Of a stretch of DNA of 64,000 bases, positions 24,570 to 33,039 are shown in pieces (position 1 is the stretch's first letter; each line of letters starts with the position of its first letter). The stretch comes from Merdimonas sp963929015 (lineage in GTDB: Bacteria; Bacillota; Clostridia; Lachnospirales; Lachnospiraceae), in NCBI RefSeq assembly GCF_963929015.1, contig NZ_CAWVHE010000003.1:124001-188000 (forward strand), given 5' to 3'. Made by a program: the position numbers and the translations under genes. The notes beneath the pieces are model-generated. The model ran no database searches. It was not told where the DNA came from and was given only the letters and a program-made list of their open reading frames with translations.

Positions 24570-25877
24570 CTAGAATTGCAGATACAGGATACTGTATGCC
24601 GGCATTTCCAGTGATCCATTCAGATGTAGAGTGTTTTCGCTAAGCAGTTCTGTGACCGGACCGGATAAATCGCCGTGACAGGCGGTGTAGGGGATGTCCG
24701 AGGCGTTGACAGCCACAAAAACTTTTTCCCTGTCTGTCATGCGTTCAAAGATCAGCTGGTGATTGGTCAGAACTACATTTCGATAGGAGCCGTTGCAAAG
24801 GGCATCGCTGTTCTTGCGGATGCGGATCAGCTTCCGGATCAGGTCGGTCAGATCGTTTGGCTTTGGCTCTTCAAAGCAGGGACGAAGGGAGTAGTCATTT
24901 CCCGGAGCTTTTTCCCCTGGTTCGCCCCATTCGCTTCCGTAATAGATACAGGGGATGCCTGGCATGCCCATCAGAAGTCCGCAGGCCAGAGGCAGATGAG
25001 CTTTGTTGGTCAGAATGCTGGCAATTCTTGTCACATCGTGATTGTCTACAAAGTTCATCAGGTGTTTGCCCCGGTAGAGGCACCAGGGCTCTGAACCGTA
25101 CTGGCGCTGCAGAGAATGGGCAATCTCAAACAGATTCATGGAATTAAAGCTGGAGTATATGCCCTTGTAACATTCATAATTGGTACAGCTGTGAAGCATT
25201 TCCTCATTAACGATCCGGTTGTAGTCGCCGAACAGGACCTCTCCGATGAGTACAAACTCTGGCTTAAGTGTCTGCGTGAAGGAGCGCAGGCGGCGCATAA
25301 ACTCCGGTTCCAGACTGTAGGCTACGTCAAGGCGCAGACCGTCAATGTCAAATGTCTCGATCCAGAATTTTACACACTCCAGAAGATAGTCTGTAACCGC
25401 CGGATTTTTCAGATTCAGTTTTACCAGTTCAAAATGTCCTTCCCACCCTTCGTACCAGAAACCGTCATTGTAGGAGTTGTTTCCGTCAAAATTGATCCAG
25501 AACCAGTCCTTGTAAGGGGAGTCCCATTTCTTTTCCAGCACATCCTGAAAGGCCCAGAATCCTCGGCCTACATGGTTAAAAACACCGTCCAGTACGATTT
25601 TAATACGGTGGTTGTGAAGGTTCTGGCAGACTTCGGCAAAATCTTCGTTGGTGCCAAGCCGGCAGTCGATCTTTTTAAAATCGCGGGTGTCATAGCCGTG
25701 GTTGTCGGATTCAAATACCGGATTTAAAAGAATAGCGTCTATGCCCAGTTTTTCCAGATACTCACTCCAGTCCAGTAATTTGCGGATACGGGGGATACAT
25801 ACTCCATCGTTGTGTACCGGCGCGCCGCAAAAACCGATGGGATAGATCTGATAAAAGATACTGTTATATGCCCACAT
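24570..25877 (-). CDS. GH13 alpha-amylase family glycosidase
   Basis: Predicted cytosolic alpha-glucan hydrolase; no signal peptide is present. The 435-residue product has the four GH13 regions: DGVFNH (region I), GLRLDVAY with the nucleophile aspartate (II), LIGEVLF with the acid/base glutamate (III) and FVDNHD (IV). The small size and YQIYPIGFCGAP start suggest a cyclomaltodextrinase- or maltogenic-type enzyme acting on short maltodextrins. The start WAYNSIFYQ follows AGAGAGG; longer in-frame starts lack a ribosome site. It lies 78 bp after the MATE gene on the same strand. Confidence 0.85.
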   Translation of the reverse strand: MWAYNSIFYQIYPIGFCGAPVHNDGVCIPRIRKLLDWSEYLEKLGIDAILLNPVFESDNHGYDTRDFKKIDCRLGTNEDFAEVCQNLHNHRIKIVLDGVFNHVGRGFWAFQDVLEKKWDSPYKDWFWINFDGNNSYNDGFWYEGWEGHFELVKLNLKNPAVTDYLLECVKFWIETFDIDGLRLDVAYSLEPEFMRRLRSFTQTLKPEFVLIGEVLFGDYNRIVNEEMLHSCTNYECYKGIYSSFNSMNLFEIAHSLQRQYGSEPWCLYRGKHLMNFVDNHDVTRIASILTNKAHLPLACGLLMGMPGIPCIYYGSEWGEPGEKAPGNDYSLRPCFEEPKPNDLTDLIRKLIRIRKNSDALCNGSYRNVVLTNHQLIFERMTDREKVFVAVNASDIPYTACHGDLSGPVTELLSENTLHLNGSLEMPAYSILYLQF

Positions 25878-25955
25878 AATATTTGAAAGCCTCTCTTTCT
25901 GTTTCATTTTTTCGTATAGGTCTATTTTAATCGATAGGAAACCATTGGTCAAAAC

Positions 25956-27314
25956 TTATTCTGTCCCGGCAGCCGGAAGTTTCTTCTTCAGGAACCATAA
26001 AAACCAGCACAGCAGAACGATTCCCTTCAGGATGCTGGAAATGGTGATGCTCCACCAGATGCCGTTTAGTCCCAGTATGGTATCTACCAGCATGAAGGCA
26101 AGCGGGATCCGCATGGCGGTAAACAGGATGCTGACCACAGATGGCGGCACTGTTTTCCCGAAACCGGCAAAGGCGCCTGCGGTCGTGATTTCCACGCTCA
26201 TAAAGAGCTGCGAGACCCCCAGGATTACCAGATAGTCCACACCCATGGGAAGCACGTCTGCTTCGGTAATAAAAATGCGGAAAATGGGCGCAGGACACAC
26301 CATCAGAAGGAAAGTACAGAACAGGCCCCAGATCAGAACGATTACCATGGCGCTGCGATATCCCCTGCGGATCCGCCCCGGATTGCCGGCTCCGTGATTT
26401 TGTGCGATAAAAGAATTTACCGCAGCGGCAAAACCGTCAGCTGTCATCCAGGAAATGGATTCGATCTGGGAACCTACTTTCTGGACAGCCACGGCGGCAT
26501 CTCCATATCCTGCCACCATCCGGGCAATGATCATGGAAATACCGGTAAACAGCATATTTTGCAGGCAGGATGGCACGCCGATCTGCACGATGGACTGGAT
26601 GGCTGCCAGTTTTGGCCGTGAAAAAAACCGTACATGGCAAAATAAGAGATCGTCCCGCAGCGCAAATAAAAGGAACATGCAGGTAACAATCATCTGTGCA
26701 AAGACGGTGGCAATGGCGGCGCCCATAACCCTTAGTTCTGGAAATGGGCCGATCCCAAAGATCAGGACAGGATCCATAAAAAAGTTGATCACCAGTCCAC
26801 TGGTGGTGGCAAAGAACGCAGCCCTGCTGTTGCCGATGGCAGTAAACAGTCCGGTAAACGTCTGGTTTAAAAAGGAAAAAAAGACCAGGCCGCAGGTGAT
26901 CTTAAGATAAATCCGTGCGTCTGCAATGACCTGCGGGCTGTTCAGTTTAAAGAAGTCGATCAATGGGACGGAAAACAGGATGCAGAGCAGTCCGAAGAGC
27001 AGACCGGTAAAAGCGGCAAGCTGCAAAGCGCCTGCGGCGTATCCGGCCGCCTCTTTTGAATCCCCGGCGCCCAGAGAATGACCGGTGTTTACCTGACCGC
27101 CCATTTTGGAGAGCACAGCAAGGCCGTTGGAAAGCCACATATACATACCGGCAGCGCCTACGGCTGCCACGGCATTACTTCCCAGTCTTCCAATCCAGAT
27201 CATATCTGTCAGGTTATAGGCCATCTGGATCAGAGAAGTTGCCATGATCGGGATGGCAAGACGGGTCAGGGAAGAAAGTACAGGCCCGTGCAGGAGATCT
27301 ATGTGTTTTTTCAT
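25956..27314 (-). CDS. MATE family multidrug efflux transporter
   Basis: A 452-residue integral membrane antiporter of the MATE/NorM type with about 12 hydrophobic segments in two repeated halves; both halves start with a basic residue cluster and an amphipathic turn (N-terminal LTRLAIPIMATSLIQMAYNLTDMIWIG in two stretches). The substrate is unknown; drugs, bile acids or metabolites are possible. RBS is weak (GGGGGAATTACC on the minus strand). It probably shares a transcript with the GH13 gene downstream. Confidence 0.88.
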   Translation of the reverse strand: MKKHIDLLHGPVLSSLTRLAIPIMATSLIQMAYNLTDMIWIGRLGSNAVAAVGAAGMYMWLSNGLAVLSKMGGQVNTGHSLGAGDSKEAAGYAAGALQLAAFTGLLFGLLCILFSVPLIDFFKLNSPQVIADARIYLKITCGLVFFSFLNQTFTGLFTAIGNSRAAFFATTSGLVINFFMDPVLIFGIGPFPELRVMGAAIATVFAQMIVTCMFLLFALRDDLLFCHVRFFSRPKLAAIQSIVQIGVPSCLQNMLFTGISMIIARMVAGYGDAAVAVQKVGSQIESISWMTADGFAAAVNSFIAQNHGAGNPGRIRRGYRSAMVIVLIWGLFCTFLLMVCPAPIFRIFITEADVLPMGVDYLVILGVSQLFMSVEITTAGAFAGFGKTVPPSVVSILFTAMRIPLAFMLVDTILGLNGIWWSITISSILKGIVLLCWFLWFLKKKLPAAGTE

Positions 27315-27528
27315 TGGTAATTCCCCCAGAATGTGATACTATATTCAAGGCGAGACAGAGGATCTACACAGGAGTTTTGCGGCGTTGCCTCTTCATTGTG
27401 CATCCGTAGTGCAATGATTTTGTCTCATGTGGAAATCCTCCGGTCGTGCAGGAAAAAGTATAGCACAAATGTCAGTAGAAAAACAGCCGGAGAAACGGAA
27501 AAAACCACAGAAATTTGCAGAAAAACTG

Positions 27529-27557
27529 TTGACACACCTGGATGCGTATAATATAAT
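27529..27557 (+). promoter_or_regulatory. Consensus SigA promoter of rplM-rpsI
   Basis: Perfect TTGACA (27529-27534), a 17-bp spacer and perfect TATAAT (27552-27557). Transcription would start near 27565, leaving a leader of about 100 bases before rplM. That leader has a possible AGCA/TGCT stem near 27587 and could be a ribosomal-protein autoregulatory leader; this was not proven. Confidence 0.85.
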
Positions 27558-27664
27558 AATGCAGTATGACAAAAGGAGAAACAGCAGGAAACCAAAGCCC
27601 CGGAGTCTTGCTGATTCCGATAAAAAGACCATGTGAAATGTTTAGATTTACAGGAGGGAACCCA

Positions 27665-28093
27665 ATGAAAACTTATATGGCAAATCCAGATAAGATTGAA
27701 AGAAAATGGTATGTAGTTGACGCATCGGGATATACATTAGGACGCCTGGCATCTGAAATCGCCAAGGTGTTAAGAGGAAAAAACAAACCGGAGTTTACAC
27801 CGCACATTGATACAGGTGATTATGTAATTGTTGTAAATGCAGAGAAAGTTGCTGTAACAGGTAAGAAGATGAATCAGAAGATCTACTATCGTCACTCTGA
27901 TTATGTAGGAGGAATGAAAGAGACTACACTGGCAGAGATGATGGCTAAGAAGCCGGAGAGAGTGATCGAACTCGCTGTAAAGGGAATGCTTCCGAAGGGA
28001 CCTTTGGGAAGAGCTATGATCAAGAAGCTTCATGTATATGCAGGACCGGATCATGAGCAGCAGGCTCAGAAGCCGGTAGAGCTGAAATTTTAG
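27665..28093 (+). CDS. rplM: 50S ribosomal protein L13
   Basis: Early-assembling large-subunit protein. The 142-residue product has the family signatures KTYMANPDKIERKWYVVDA, TLGRLASEIAKVLRGK, the YYRHSDYVGG segment and MLPKGPLGRAMIKKLHVY, and normal length. The start at 27665 has RBS AGGAGGG; the longer open frame upstream covers the leader. It is 27 bp before rpsI, the universal pair. Confidence 0.97.
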   Translation: MKTYMANPDKIERKWYVVDASGYTLGRLASEIAKVLRGKNKPEFTPHIDTGDYVIVVNAEKVAVTGKKMNQKIYYRHSDYVGGMKETTLAEMMAKKPERVIELAVKGMLPKGPLGRAMIKKLHVYAGPDHEQQAQKPVELKF

Positions 28094-28120
28094 GGAAAGG
28101 TTTGAAAGGAGGATATTACA

Positions 28121-28513
28121 GTGGCTAACGCAAGATTTTACGGAACAGGAAGAAGAAAAAAATCAGTAGCAAGAGTATATTTAGTACCGGGAACCGGTAA
28201 GATTACAATAAATAAGAGAGATATTGATGAATATCTCGGACTGGAAACCTTAAAGGTTGTTGTTCGTCAGCCCCTGGTAGCTACCGAGACTGATGGAAAA
28301 TTTGATGTAATCGTCAATGTAAAGGGCGGCGGCTATACAGGACAGGCAGGAGCAATCCGCCACGGTATCGCAAGAGCGCTGCTTGAGGCAGACGCTGATT
28401 ACAGACCGGTGCTCAAGAAAGCAGGATTCCTGACTCGTGATCCGAGAATGAAAGAGCGTAAGAAATACGGTCTCAAGGCAGCCCGTCGCGCTCCGCAGTT
28501 CAGCAAGCGTTAA
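28121..28513 (+). CDS. rpsI: 30S ribosomal protein S9
   Basis: Small-subunit protein whose C-terminal tail reaches the P-site tRNA. The 130-residue product starts at GTG after RBS AAAGGAGG, has YGTGRRKKSVARVYL, GGGYTGQAGAIRHGIARAL, the LTRDPRMKERKKYG segment and the invariant QFSKR tail. It ends at a strong terminator at 28561. Confidence 0.97.
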   Translation: MANARFYGTGRRKKSVARVYLVPGTGKITINKRDIDEYLGLETLKVVVRQPLVATETDGKFDVIVNVKGGGYTGQAGAIRHGIARALLEADADYRPVLKKAGFLTRDPRMKERKKYGLKAARRAPQFSKR

Positions 28514-28560
28514 TCGGGATTACCCAAGAGATAACCGAACAGTTATTGAAATTGCAGGCA

Positions 28561-28597
28561 AACCCTGGAAACATCACGTTTCCGGGGTTTTTTTTTA
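28561..28597 (+). terminator. Rho-independent terminator of rplM-rpsI
   Basis: AACCCTGGAAAC (28561-28572) pairs with GTTTCCGGGGTT (28578-28589) with one G-T pair, followed by a run of T. Confidence 0.9.
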
Positions 28598-28704
28598 CCC
28601 TGGAAACGCGGTGAAACGGGGGAAAACCGGGTGAAAATCACCGGATTAGCAGCGCGTTTGTAACACGTTTGCAACAAAAATATCTTTACTCAAGAGTCCT
28701 GTTT

Positions 28705-29108
28705 ATGGCGTCAATCAGGATCCGTACATCGGATATGAAATATTTCTATACGGATCTGATCAATGAACTGGTGCAGAATCCGGCAGAGAAACTGAAAGTG
28801 TTTGATAAGAACAGCCCCTATCTGCCAACCAGAAAAATCGGGAAGAACAATCCGAAAGCAGAGGAGATACGGATCGATAATTATCTCCGGCAGGAGTGGA
28901 ACAACATGGTAGACCGGGCGATAGTGGAAGGCGTGACCGAAGAGGAACTGCGCCTTACAAAGAAAATGTTGATTGGGACTATCAGGCTATTCTTTACGCA
29001 AAAGAGAATGGTGTTGGAGAATCGGAAAACCAAATAACAGAGATGATGCAGTATTACGGTATTAATCAGGATCAAATTGCTAAAGCATTAAAGGAAATTG
29101 GGTATTAG
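28705..29108 (+). pseudogene. Frameshifted gene fragment, function unknown
   Basis: From 28705 a frame reads MASIRIRTSDMKYFYTDL and continues to about 28960, rich in charged residues (KVFDKNSPYLPTRK). Past that point the plausible coding sense moves to the +2 frame, which reads ENVDWDYQAILYAKEN and ends in QIAKALKEIGY at 29108, while the first frame runs into an unlikely basic stretch and stops at 29037. A single frameshift near 28960 would join the two parts. No family was recognised. Confidence 0.45.
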
Positions 29109-29137
29109 TTTTATAATCAATATTATTTTTATAAAAT

Positions 29138-29275
29138 CCAAGAGGTGGAAGAAATAGGTGACGTGTGGCAGGTAGAAGATATTGGGCGAGTTTATGGAAA
29201 ATATACCCTAGTAGAGGCATTGGCTGATAGGAAAGCATCAATAGGAATTTTTGGAGATATTATTTCTAAAGTGTA
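29138..29275 (+). pseudogene. Short coding remnant
   Basis: An open stretch of about 45 codons reads YKIQEVEEIGDVWQVEDIG and ends in GIFGDIISKV before TAA. It has no clear ribosome site or start and is probably the tail of a lost gene of the same relic. Confidence 0.3.
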
Positions 29276-29452
29276 AGAACGGTAACAAGGGATTTGTGAA
29301 GAATGAAACGGGTTGAAAGAAACTGATAAGAGAGGTGTCCTCAATCGCATTCAGTCTTCTACGATTTGCAACGCATTTGCAACAAATTCCAGCGGAATCC
29401 CCGTATTTCCGCCATTTTCGGTTACCCAAACGTTAAGCAAGTTTTATTACGG

Positions 29453-29480
29453 TTGAAAAGGAGAAAAAGTATGATAAAAT
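29453..29480 (+). promoter_or_regulatory. Promoter of the VOC gene
   Basis: TTGAAA (29453-29458), a 16-bp spacer and TAAAAT (29475-29480), 32 bp before the start codon. Confidence 0.6.
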
Positions 29481-29512
29481 AGACCTATATTTTCCGAAGG
29501 GTGGGACAGGTT

Positions 29513-29950
29513 ATGAAACTGAAAAATGTCTTGATTGTTGTTTCGGATCTTGAAAGATCCAGGAAGTTTTATCAGGATCTGTTTGGGCTGGATACGATCC
29601 TGAAACAGGACGGGAACGTGATCCTGACAGAGGGACTTGTGCTGCAGGAAAAACAGGTATGGGAGGAAGCGATTGGAAGAGAGTCCCGGATCGGGGATGC
29701 GGGAATGTTGTTGTATTTTGAAGAAAAAGACATGGAAACATTTCAAAAGAAATTAGAAAAATATCAAAAAGAGTTTCCGGGAAGGATTCGTTATTTGGGA
29801 TCGGCAATAGACTTTAACAGCAAAAAAGACCCGTGTCAACCGGCAGGAACGGAACAACCGGCAGGAGCAGATCGGCGGGCGGCGCTTTCCGGGAAAGTGC
29901 TTCGGTTTTATGATCCAGACGGACATTTGATCGAAGTACGGGAACGGTAA
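29513..29950 (+). CDS. VOC (glyoxalase/dioxygenase fold) protein
   Basis: A 145-residue single VOC-domain protein. It has the usual start MKLKNVLIVVSDLERSRKFYQDLFGL and end FYDPDGHLIEVRE, with the metal-site glutamate in the last motif. An insertion of about 25 polar residues (near 103-128, PCQPAGTEQPAGADRRA) between the last two strands is not usual and looks low-complexity. The enzyme activity is unknown. The ATG at 29513 is preferred over a GTG four codons earlier because it gives the conserved N terminus. Confidence 0.8.
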   Translation: MKLKNVLIVVSDLERSRKFYQDLFGLDTILKQDGNVILTEGLVLQEKQVWEEAIGRESRIGDAGMLLYFEEKDMETFQKKLEKYQKEFPGRIRYLGSAIDFNSKKDPCQPAGTEQPAGADRRAALSGKVLRFYDPDGHLIEVRER

Positions 29951-30005
29951 GGGGATCAAAGCAATGTCTGGAACGAGGAAAAAGCCATGGACAGGAGGAA
30001 GACAG

Positions 30006-31034
30006 ATGGAGATTGACATGGAGGAAGATAAGGAAGTGGAGTTTTCCGGGCTGATGCCGCTGATGAATACTGCTTTTGTACCGGGCAGGTGTAAGGAGGC
30101 GGTGCTTGCTATGCCAGAGGGTCCGGAAAAAGAGATCGCAGCAGCGGAATATGAGTACTTTAGAGGCAATCCCAGGGAGGCTGCAAAGAAGGCGCAGATG
30201 TATCTGGATTGTCAGGACCGGGCTGTCAGGCTGTCGGCGTGTCTGATATACGGATATGCCAATCTTTCTATCGGTCAGATCCGGCAGTCCGGCTATGCGC
30301 TTCGTGAATTAAAAAAAACATTAAAGTCAGGGTCAAAAGAACCACCGGAAAGCCGCGCTATGGAATCATTTCTTTCATTCACCGCAGCGGTCCTTCTGCA
30401 TCTGCCTCTGCCGGAAGAGCTTCCGGAGCCTGGAGAATACTTACGAATGCTTCCGCCAGGGATACGGATATTTGCAATGTATGTGAGAGCACATTACTAT
30501 TATCTTCAGGAGGATTATAGTAAGAGTCTTGGCATTGTAGAAGGGACAGTAAGCGTTCAGGACGCGATCTATCCGATCCCCATGATCTATATCCATCTGG
30601 TGGCGGTGATGGATTACATCAGCCTGAAGCAGCCGGGGCCGGCGAAAGAACATCTTCTGGCTGCCTGGGAGCTGGCAAAACCGGATGATCTGGTCGAAGC
30701 ATTTGGCGAACATCATGGCCTGCTGGGTGGAATGCTGGAGGCTGTGATCAAAAAGAACTGGCCGGAAGATTTTAAGCGGATTATTGCCATCACCTATCAG
30801 TTTTCCGCGGGATGGAGAAAGATCCACAATCCGGCGACCGGGCATGAAGTGGCGGAGAATCTTACCACCACGGAATTTGCCACTGCGATGCTTGCCGCCA
30901 GAGGGTGGACGAATAAGGAGATTGCAGAGCATATGAATGTGTCTGCAAATACGGTAAAAAGCTGTATTGCTTCTGTGCTGCAGAAACTGCATATAAGGAA
31001 TAGAAAAGAATTGAAGCGGTATATGCTTCCATAG
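30006..31034 (+). CDS. LuxR-family transcriptional regulator with helical-repeat sensor
   Basis: A 342-residue predicted DNA-binding regulator. Residues about 20-270 are helical and TPR-like (AAEYEYFRGNPREAAKKAQMYL in two pieces, several Leu/Ala-rich helices), as in MalT-like proteins but without an ATPase domain. The C-terminal LuxR helix-turn-helix is clear: LAARGWTNKEIAEHM then VSANTVKSCIASVLQKL. The start at 30006 has AGGAGG 7 bp upstream; an ATG at 29964 with AAGGGGA is an alternative adding 14 residues. Target genes are unknown; the SLH esterase lies directly downstream. Confidence 0.82.
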   Translation: MEIDMEEDKEVEFSGLMPLMNTAFVPGRCKEAVLAMPEGPEKEIAAAEYEYFRGNPREAAKKAQMYLDCQDRAVRLSACLIYGYANLSIGQIRQSGYALRELKKTLKSGSKEPPESRAMESFLSFTAAVLLHLPLPEELPEPGEYLRMLPPGIRIFAMYVRAHYYYLQEDYSKSLGIVEGTVSVQDAIYPIPMIYIHLVAVMDYISLKQPGPAKEHLLAAWELAKPDDLVEAFGEHHGLLGGMLEAVIKKNWPEDFKRIIAITYQFSAGWRKIHNPATGHEVAENLTTTEFATAMLAARGWTNKEIAEHMNVSANTVKSCIASVLQKLHIRNRKELKRYMLP

Positions 31035-31042
31035 GGAAAAGG

Positions 31043-31106
31043 CAAAAAAGACTCTGTCACCATCCGTTTTTAAGGAGGAAACGGGTGGTGGCAAAGTCCT
31101 TTTTTT
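31043..31106 (+). terminator. Long terminator hairpin after the LuxR-type gene
   Basis: AAAAAAGACTCTGTCACCA (from 31043) pairs with TGGTGGCAAAGTCCTTTTTTT (to 31106) with a few wobble pairs; the loop contains AAGGAGG. It ends 54 bp before the next start codon. Confidence 0.75.
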
Positions 31107-31159
31107 ATGGTATTTTTTATAATAGAAAAGCGAAAGTAAATGAAAAGGAGGAAAGTAGA

Positions 31160-32938
31160 ATGGGTAAAAAAGTATGGAAGAAACTGGCGGCCTGTATTGC
31201 CGTAATGAGTATGATACTGTGCATGCTGCCGGTTTCTGCTTTTGCACAGGAAGATACGCCGGAAACGTATGTGGCGCTGGGTGACAGTATTACATCCGGT
31301 TACGGGCTTTCAGAGGATGAAAGCGCATTTCCTGCGCTGGTGGCAGAGACCTGTGGGCTTACGCTGGATAACCAGGGGATTGCGGGAGCGACATCAGCAG
31401 ATCTTCTGGCAGGGCTGGGAGACGGCAGCCTGAAAGTCGCCGGGGCAGATGTAGTCACGATTACAGTTGGCGGCAATGATCTGATGGACGCGCTTTATAC
31501 TTATCTGGCAAATCAGTATAACGCATCTGTGCCTGGGGGCGCCATGACGGCAGAAACGGTACAGACGGCCCTTATGACAGGAGATACGGCAATGCTTGCG
31601 TTTGCAATGGGTGTGGTGCCTTCTTTTGCTTCTTCCACGGAGGCAAAGACTGCCCTTGCAGGTTTTGGGGTGAACCTGGCGGGGATCATAAAGGCAATCC
31701 GTCTGCAAAACCAGGAAGCAATGATTATTTTTGTGACACAGTATAATCCTTATAAATATTTTGCAGAGCATATAACCGTACCGCTGGAACAGATCAAGAC
31801 CCAGGCACAGGCGCTTGCATCTGCATTTGAGCTTGGCGTACAGGCAATGAATGCTGTGATCCTGCAGACCGAGGGACAGGCAGGATGCTTTGTGGCAGAT
31901 GGTTATGGAGTGATTGCAGCGGCAGAAGAAGATCCTTGCAATGCAGCCTTTGATATGGCTTCTATGAAATTTAATCTGGATTTTCATCCCAATGCGTATG
32001 GGCATCAGCTGATCGCGGAAGAGGTATCTGGCGTGGTTAATACCATCAAGCAGCTTTCTGCAGCGCTGGAAGCACAGATTGCTGTGATTCAGGGTCTGAC
32101 AGCGCTTACTGAGGTGGATCAGAAGACGGCGGAAACGGAAGAAAGCGCGAAAGCATGGGCAGAAACTCTGATCAGCGGGGTTCTTGCAGAAGGCGTGACA
32201 GCAGAAGTTCAGATTGTAGATTTTGAAGCTGCACAGGCTGGAGACAAAGAAAATGCAGAGGGGAAGGATGGCAGTTTCAAGATTGCTGTTTCACTGGCAT
32301 ATGGAGAGTTTGAGATTTCTGATGCGGTTGTGATAGACACCAGGATTACTGCAGAAGAATATACAGAGCCGGAACCGCCGAAGACAGACCTCCCGTATAC
32401 AGATGTTGATGAAGACAGCTGGTTCTATGCCGAGGCAAAGTACGCTTACGAGAAAGGTCTTATGACCGGAATGGATGAGACTACTTTTGGGCCCGAAGTC
32501 ATTCTGCCAAGAGCACAATTTGCGACAATACTTTATCGTATGGAAGGAGAACCGGAGACAGAATTTGAGGAGAAATTCCTGGATGTCGCAGACGGGCAGT
32601 TCTATACACTACCCGTTATGTGGGCAGAGGAGGCAGAAGTGGTAACCGGATATACCAATGGCAACTTTGGACCTTCTGATCCGATCAACCGGGAGCAGAT
32701 GGCCACCATGATGTTCCGTTATGCAAATTATCTGGGGCTGGATACTTCACAGAGAACGGATGATATGGATTTCCCGGATGTTTCATATGTCAGTGATTTC
32801 GCGCAGGAGGCAATGTCCTGGTGTGTGGCGAATGAAATTATTACCGGTGATAACGGAAATCTGAATCCGCAGGGAGAAACGAACCGGGCAGTATGTGCAA
32901 CCATCATCATCCGTTTCTATAAGTGCTACGGATTATAA
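31160..32938 (+). CDS. Secreted SGNH/GDSL esterase with SLH cell-wall anchor
   Basis: The 592-residue product has a signal peptide (1-29, basic start, hydrophobic core, SAFAQ cleavage site), an SGNH hydrolase domain (about 35-320) with block I ALGDSIT, block III GGNDL and block V DFHPNAYGH, a linker domain, and three C-terminal SLH repeats (from about residues 413, 473 and 535: YTDVDEDSWF, FLDVADGQFY, FPDVSYVSDF). The SLH repeats suggest attachment to pyruvylated wall polymer. The substrate may be a lipid or an acetylated glycan. The start has RBS AGGAGG. Confidence 0.9.
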   Translation: MGKKVWKKLAACIAVMSMILCMLPVSAFAQEDTPETYVALGDSITSGYGLSEDESAFPALVAETCGLTLDNQGIAGATSADLLAGLGDGSLKVAGADVVTITVGGNDLMDALYTYLANQYNASVPGGAMTAETVQTALMTGDTAMLAFAMGVVPSFASSTEAKTALAGFGVNLAGIIKAIRLQNQEAMIIFVTQYNPYKYFAEHITVPLEQIKTQAQALASAFELGVQAMNAVILQTEGQAGCFVADGYGVIAAAEEDPCNAAFDMASMKFNLDFHPNAYGHQLIAEEVSGVVNTIKQLSAALEAQIAVIQGLTALTEVDQKTAETEESAKAWAETLISGVLAEGVTAEVQIVDFEAAQAGDKENAEGKDGSFKIAVSLAYGEFEISDAVVIDTRITAEEYTEPEPPKTDLPYTDVDEDSWFYAEAKYAYEKGLMTGMDETTFGPEVILPRAQFATILYRMEGEPETEFEEKFLDVADGQFYTLPVMWAEEAEVVTGYTNGNFGPSDPINREQMATMMFRYANYLGLDTSQRTDDMDFPDVSYVSDFAQEAMSWCVANEIITGDNGNLNPQGETNRAVCATIIIRFYKCYGL

Positions 32939-32998
32939 ATGGATCTTGCAACAGAGGAAAAGAAGGAATACGAGACAGGTTTATGATCTGAAACGAGA

Positions 32999-33039
32999 AT
33001 GCGCGCTGCAGCTTATGATGCTGCGGCGCGCATTTTTTT
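32999..33039. terminator. Terminator with a stop codon in its loop
   Basis: ATGCGCGCTGCAGC (32999-33012) pairs with GCTGCGGCGCGCAT (33020-33033), followed by T7. The minus-strand MATE stop codon (33013-33015) lies in the loop. It ends the SLH esterase transcript and may also work on the minus strand. Confidence 0.85.

Larger units (their letters stand above)
28655..29385. mobile_element. Degraded element relic flanked by short repeats
   Basis: This stretch lacks an intact recognisable gene but keeps coding-like fragments. Its edges carry similar double motifs: GTTTGTAACACGTTTGCAAC (28661-28680) and ATTTGCAACGCATTTGCAAC (29363-29382), both followed by AAA. The pattern suggests a decayed integrative element; no recombinase gene remains. 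Confidence 0.4.

Noticed and set aside
28555..29460. tRNA or small RNA gene in the long gap after rpsI
   Set aside because: No cloverleaf, T-arm motif or promoter-terminator pair was found, apart from the rpsI terminator and the VOC promoter.
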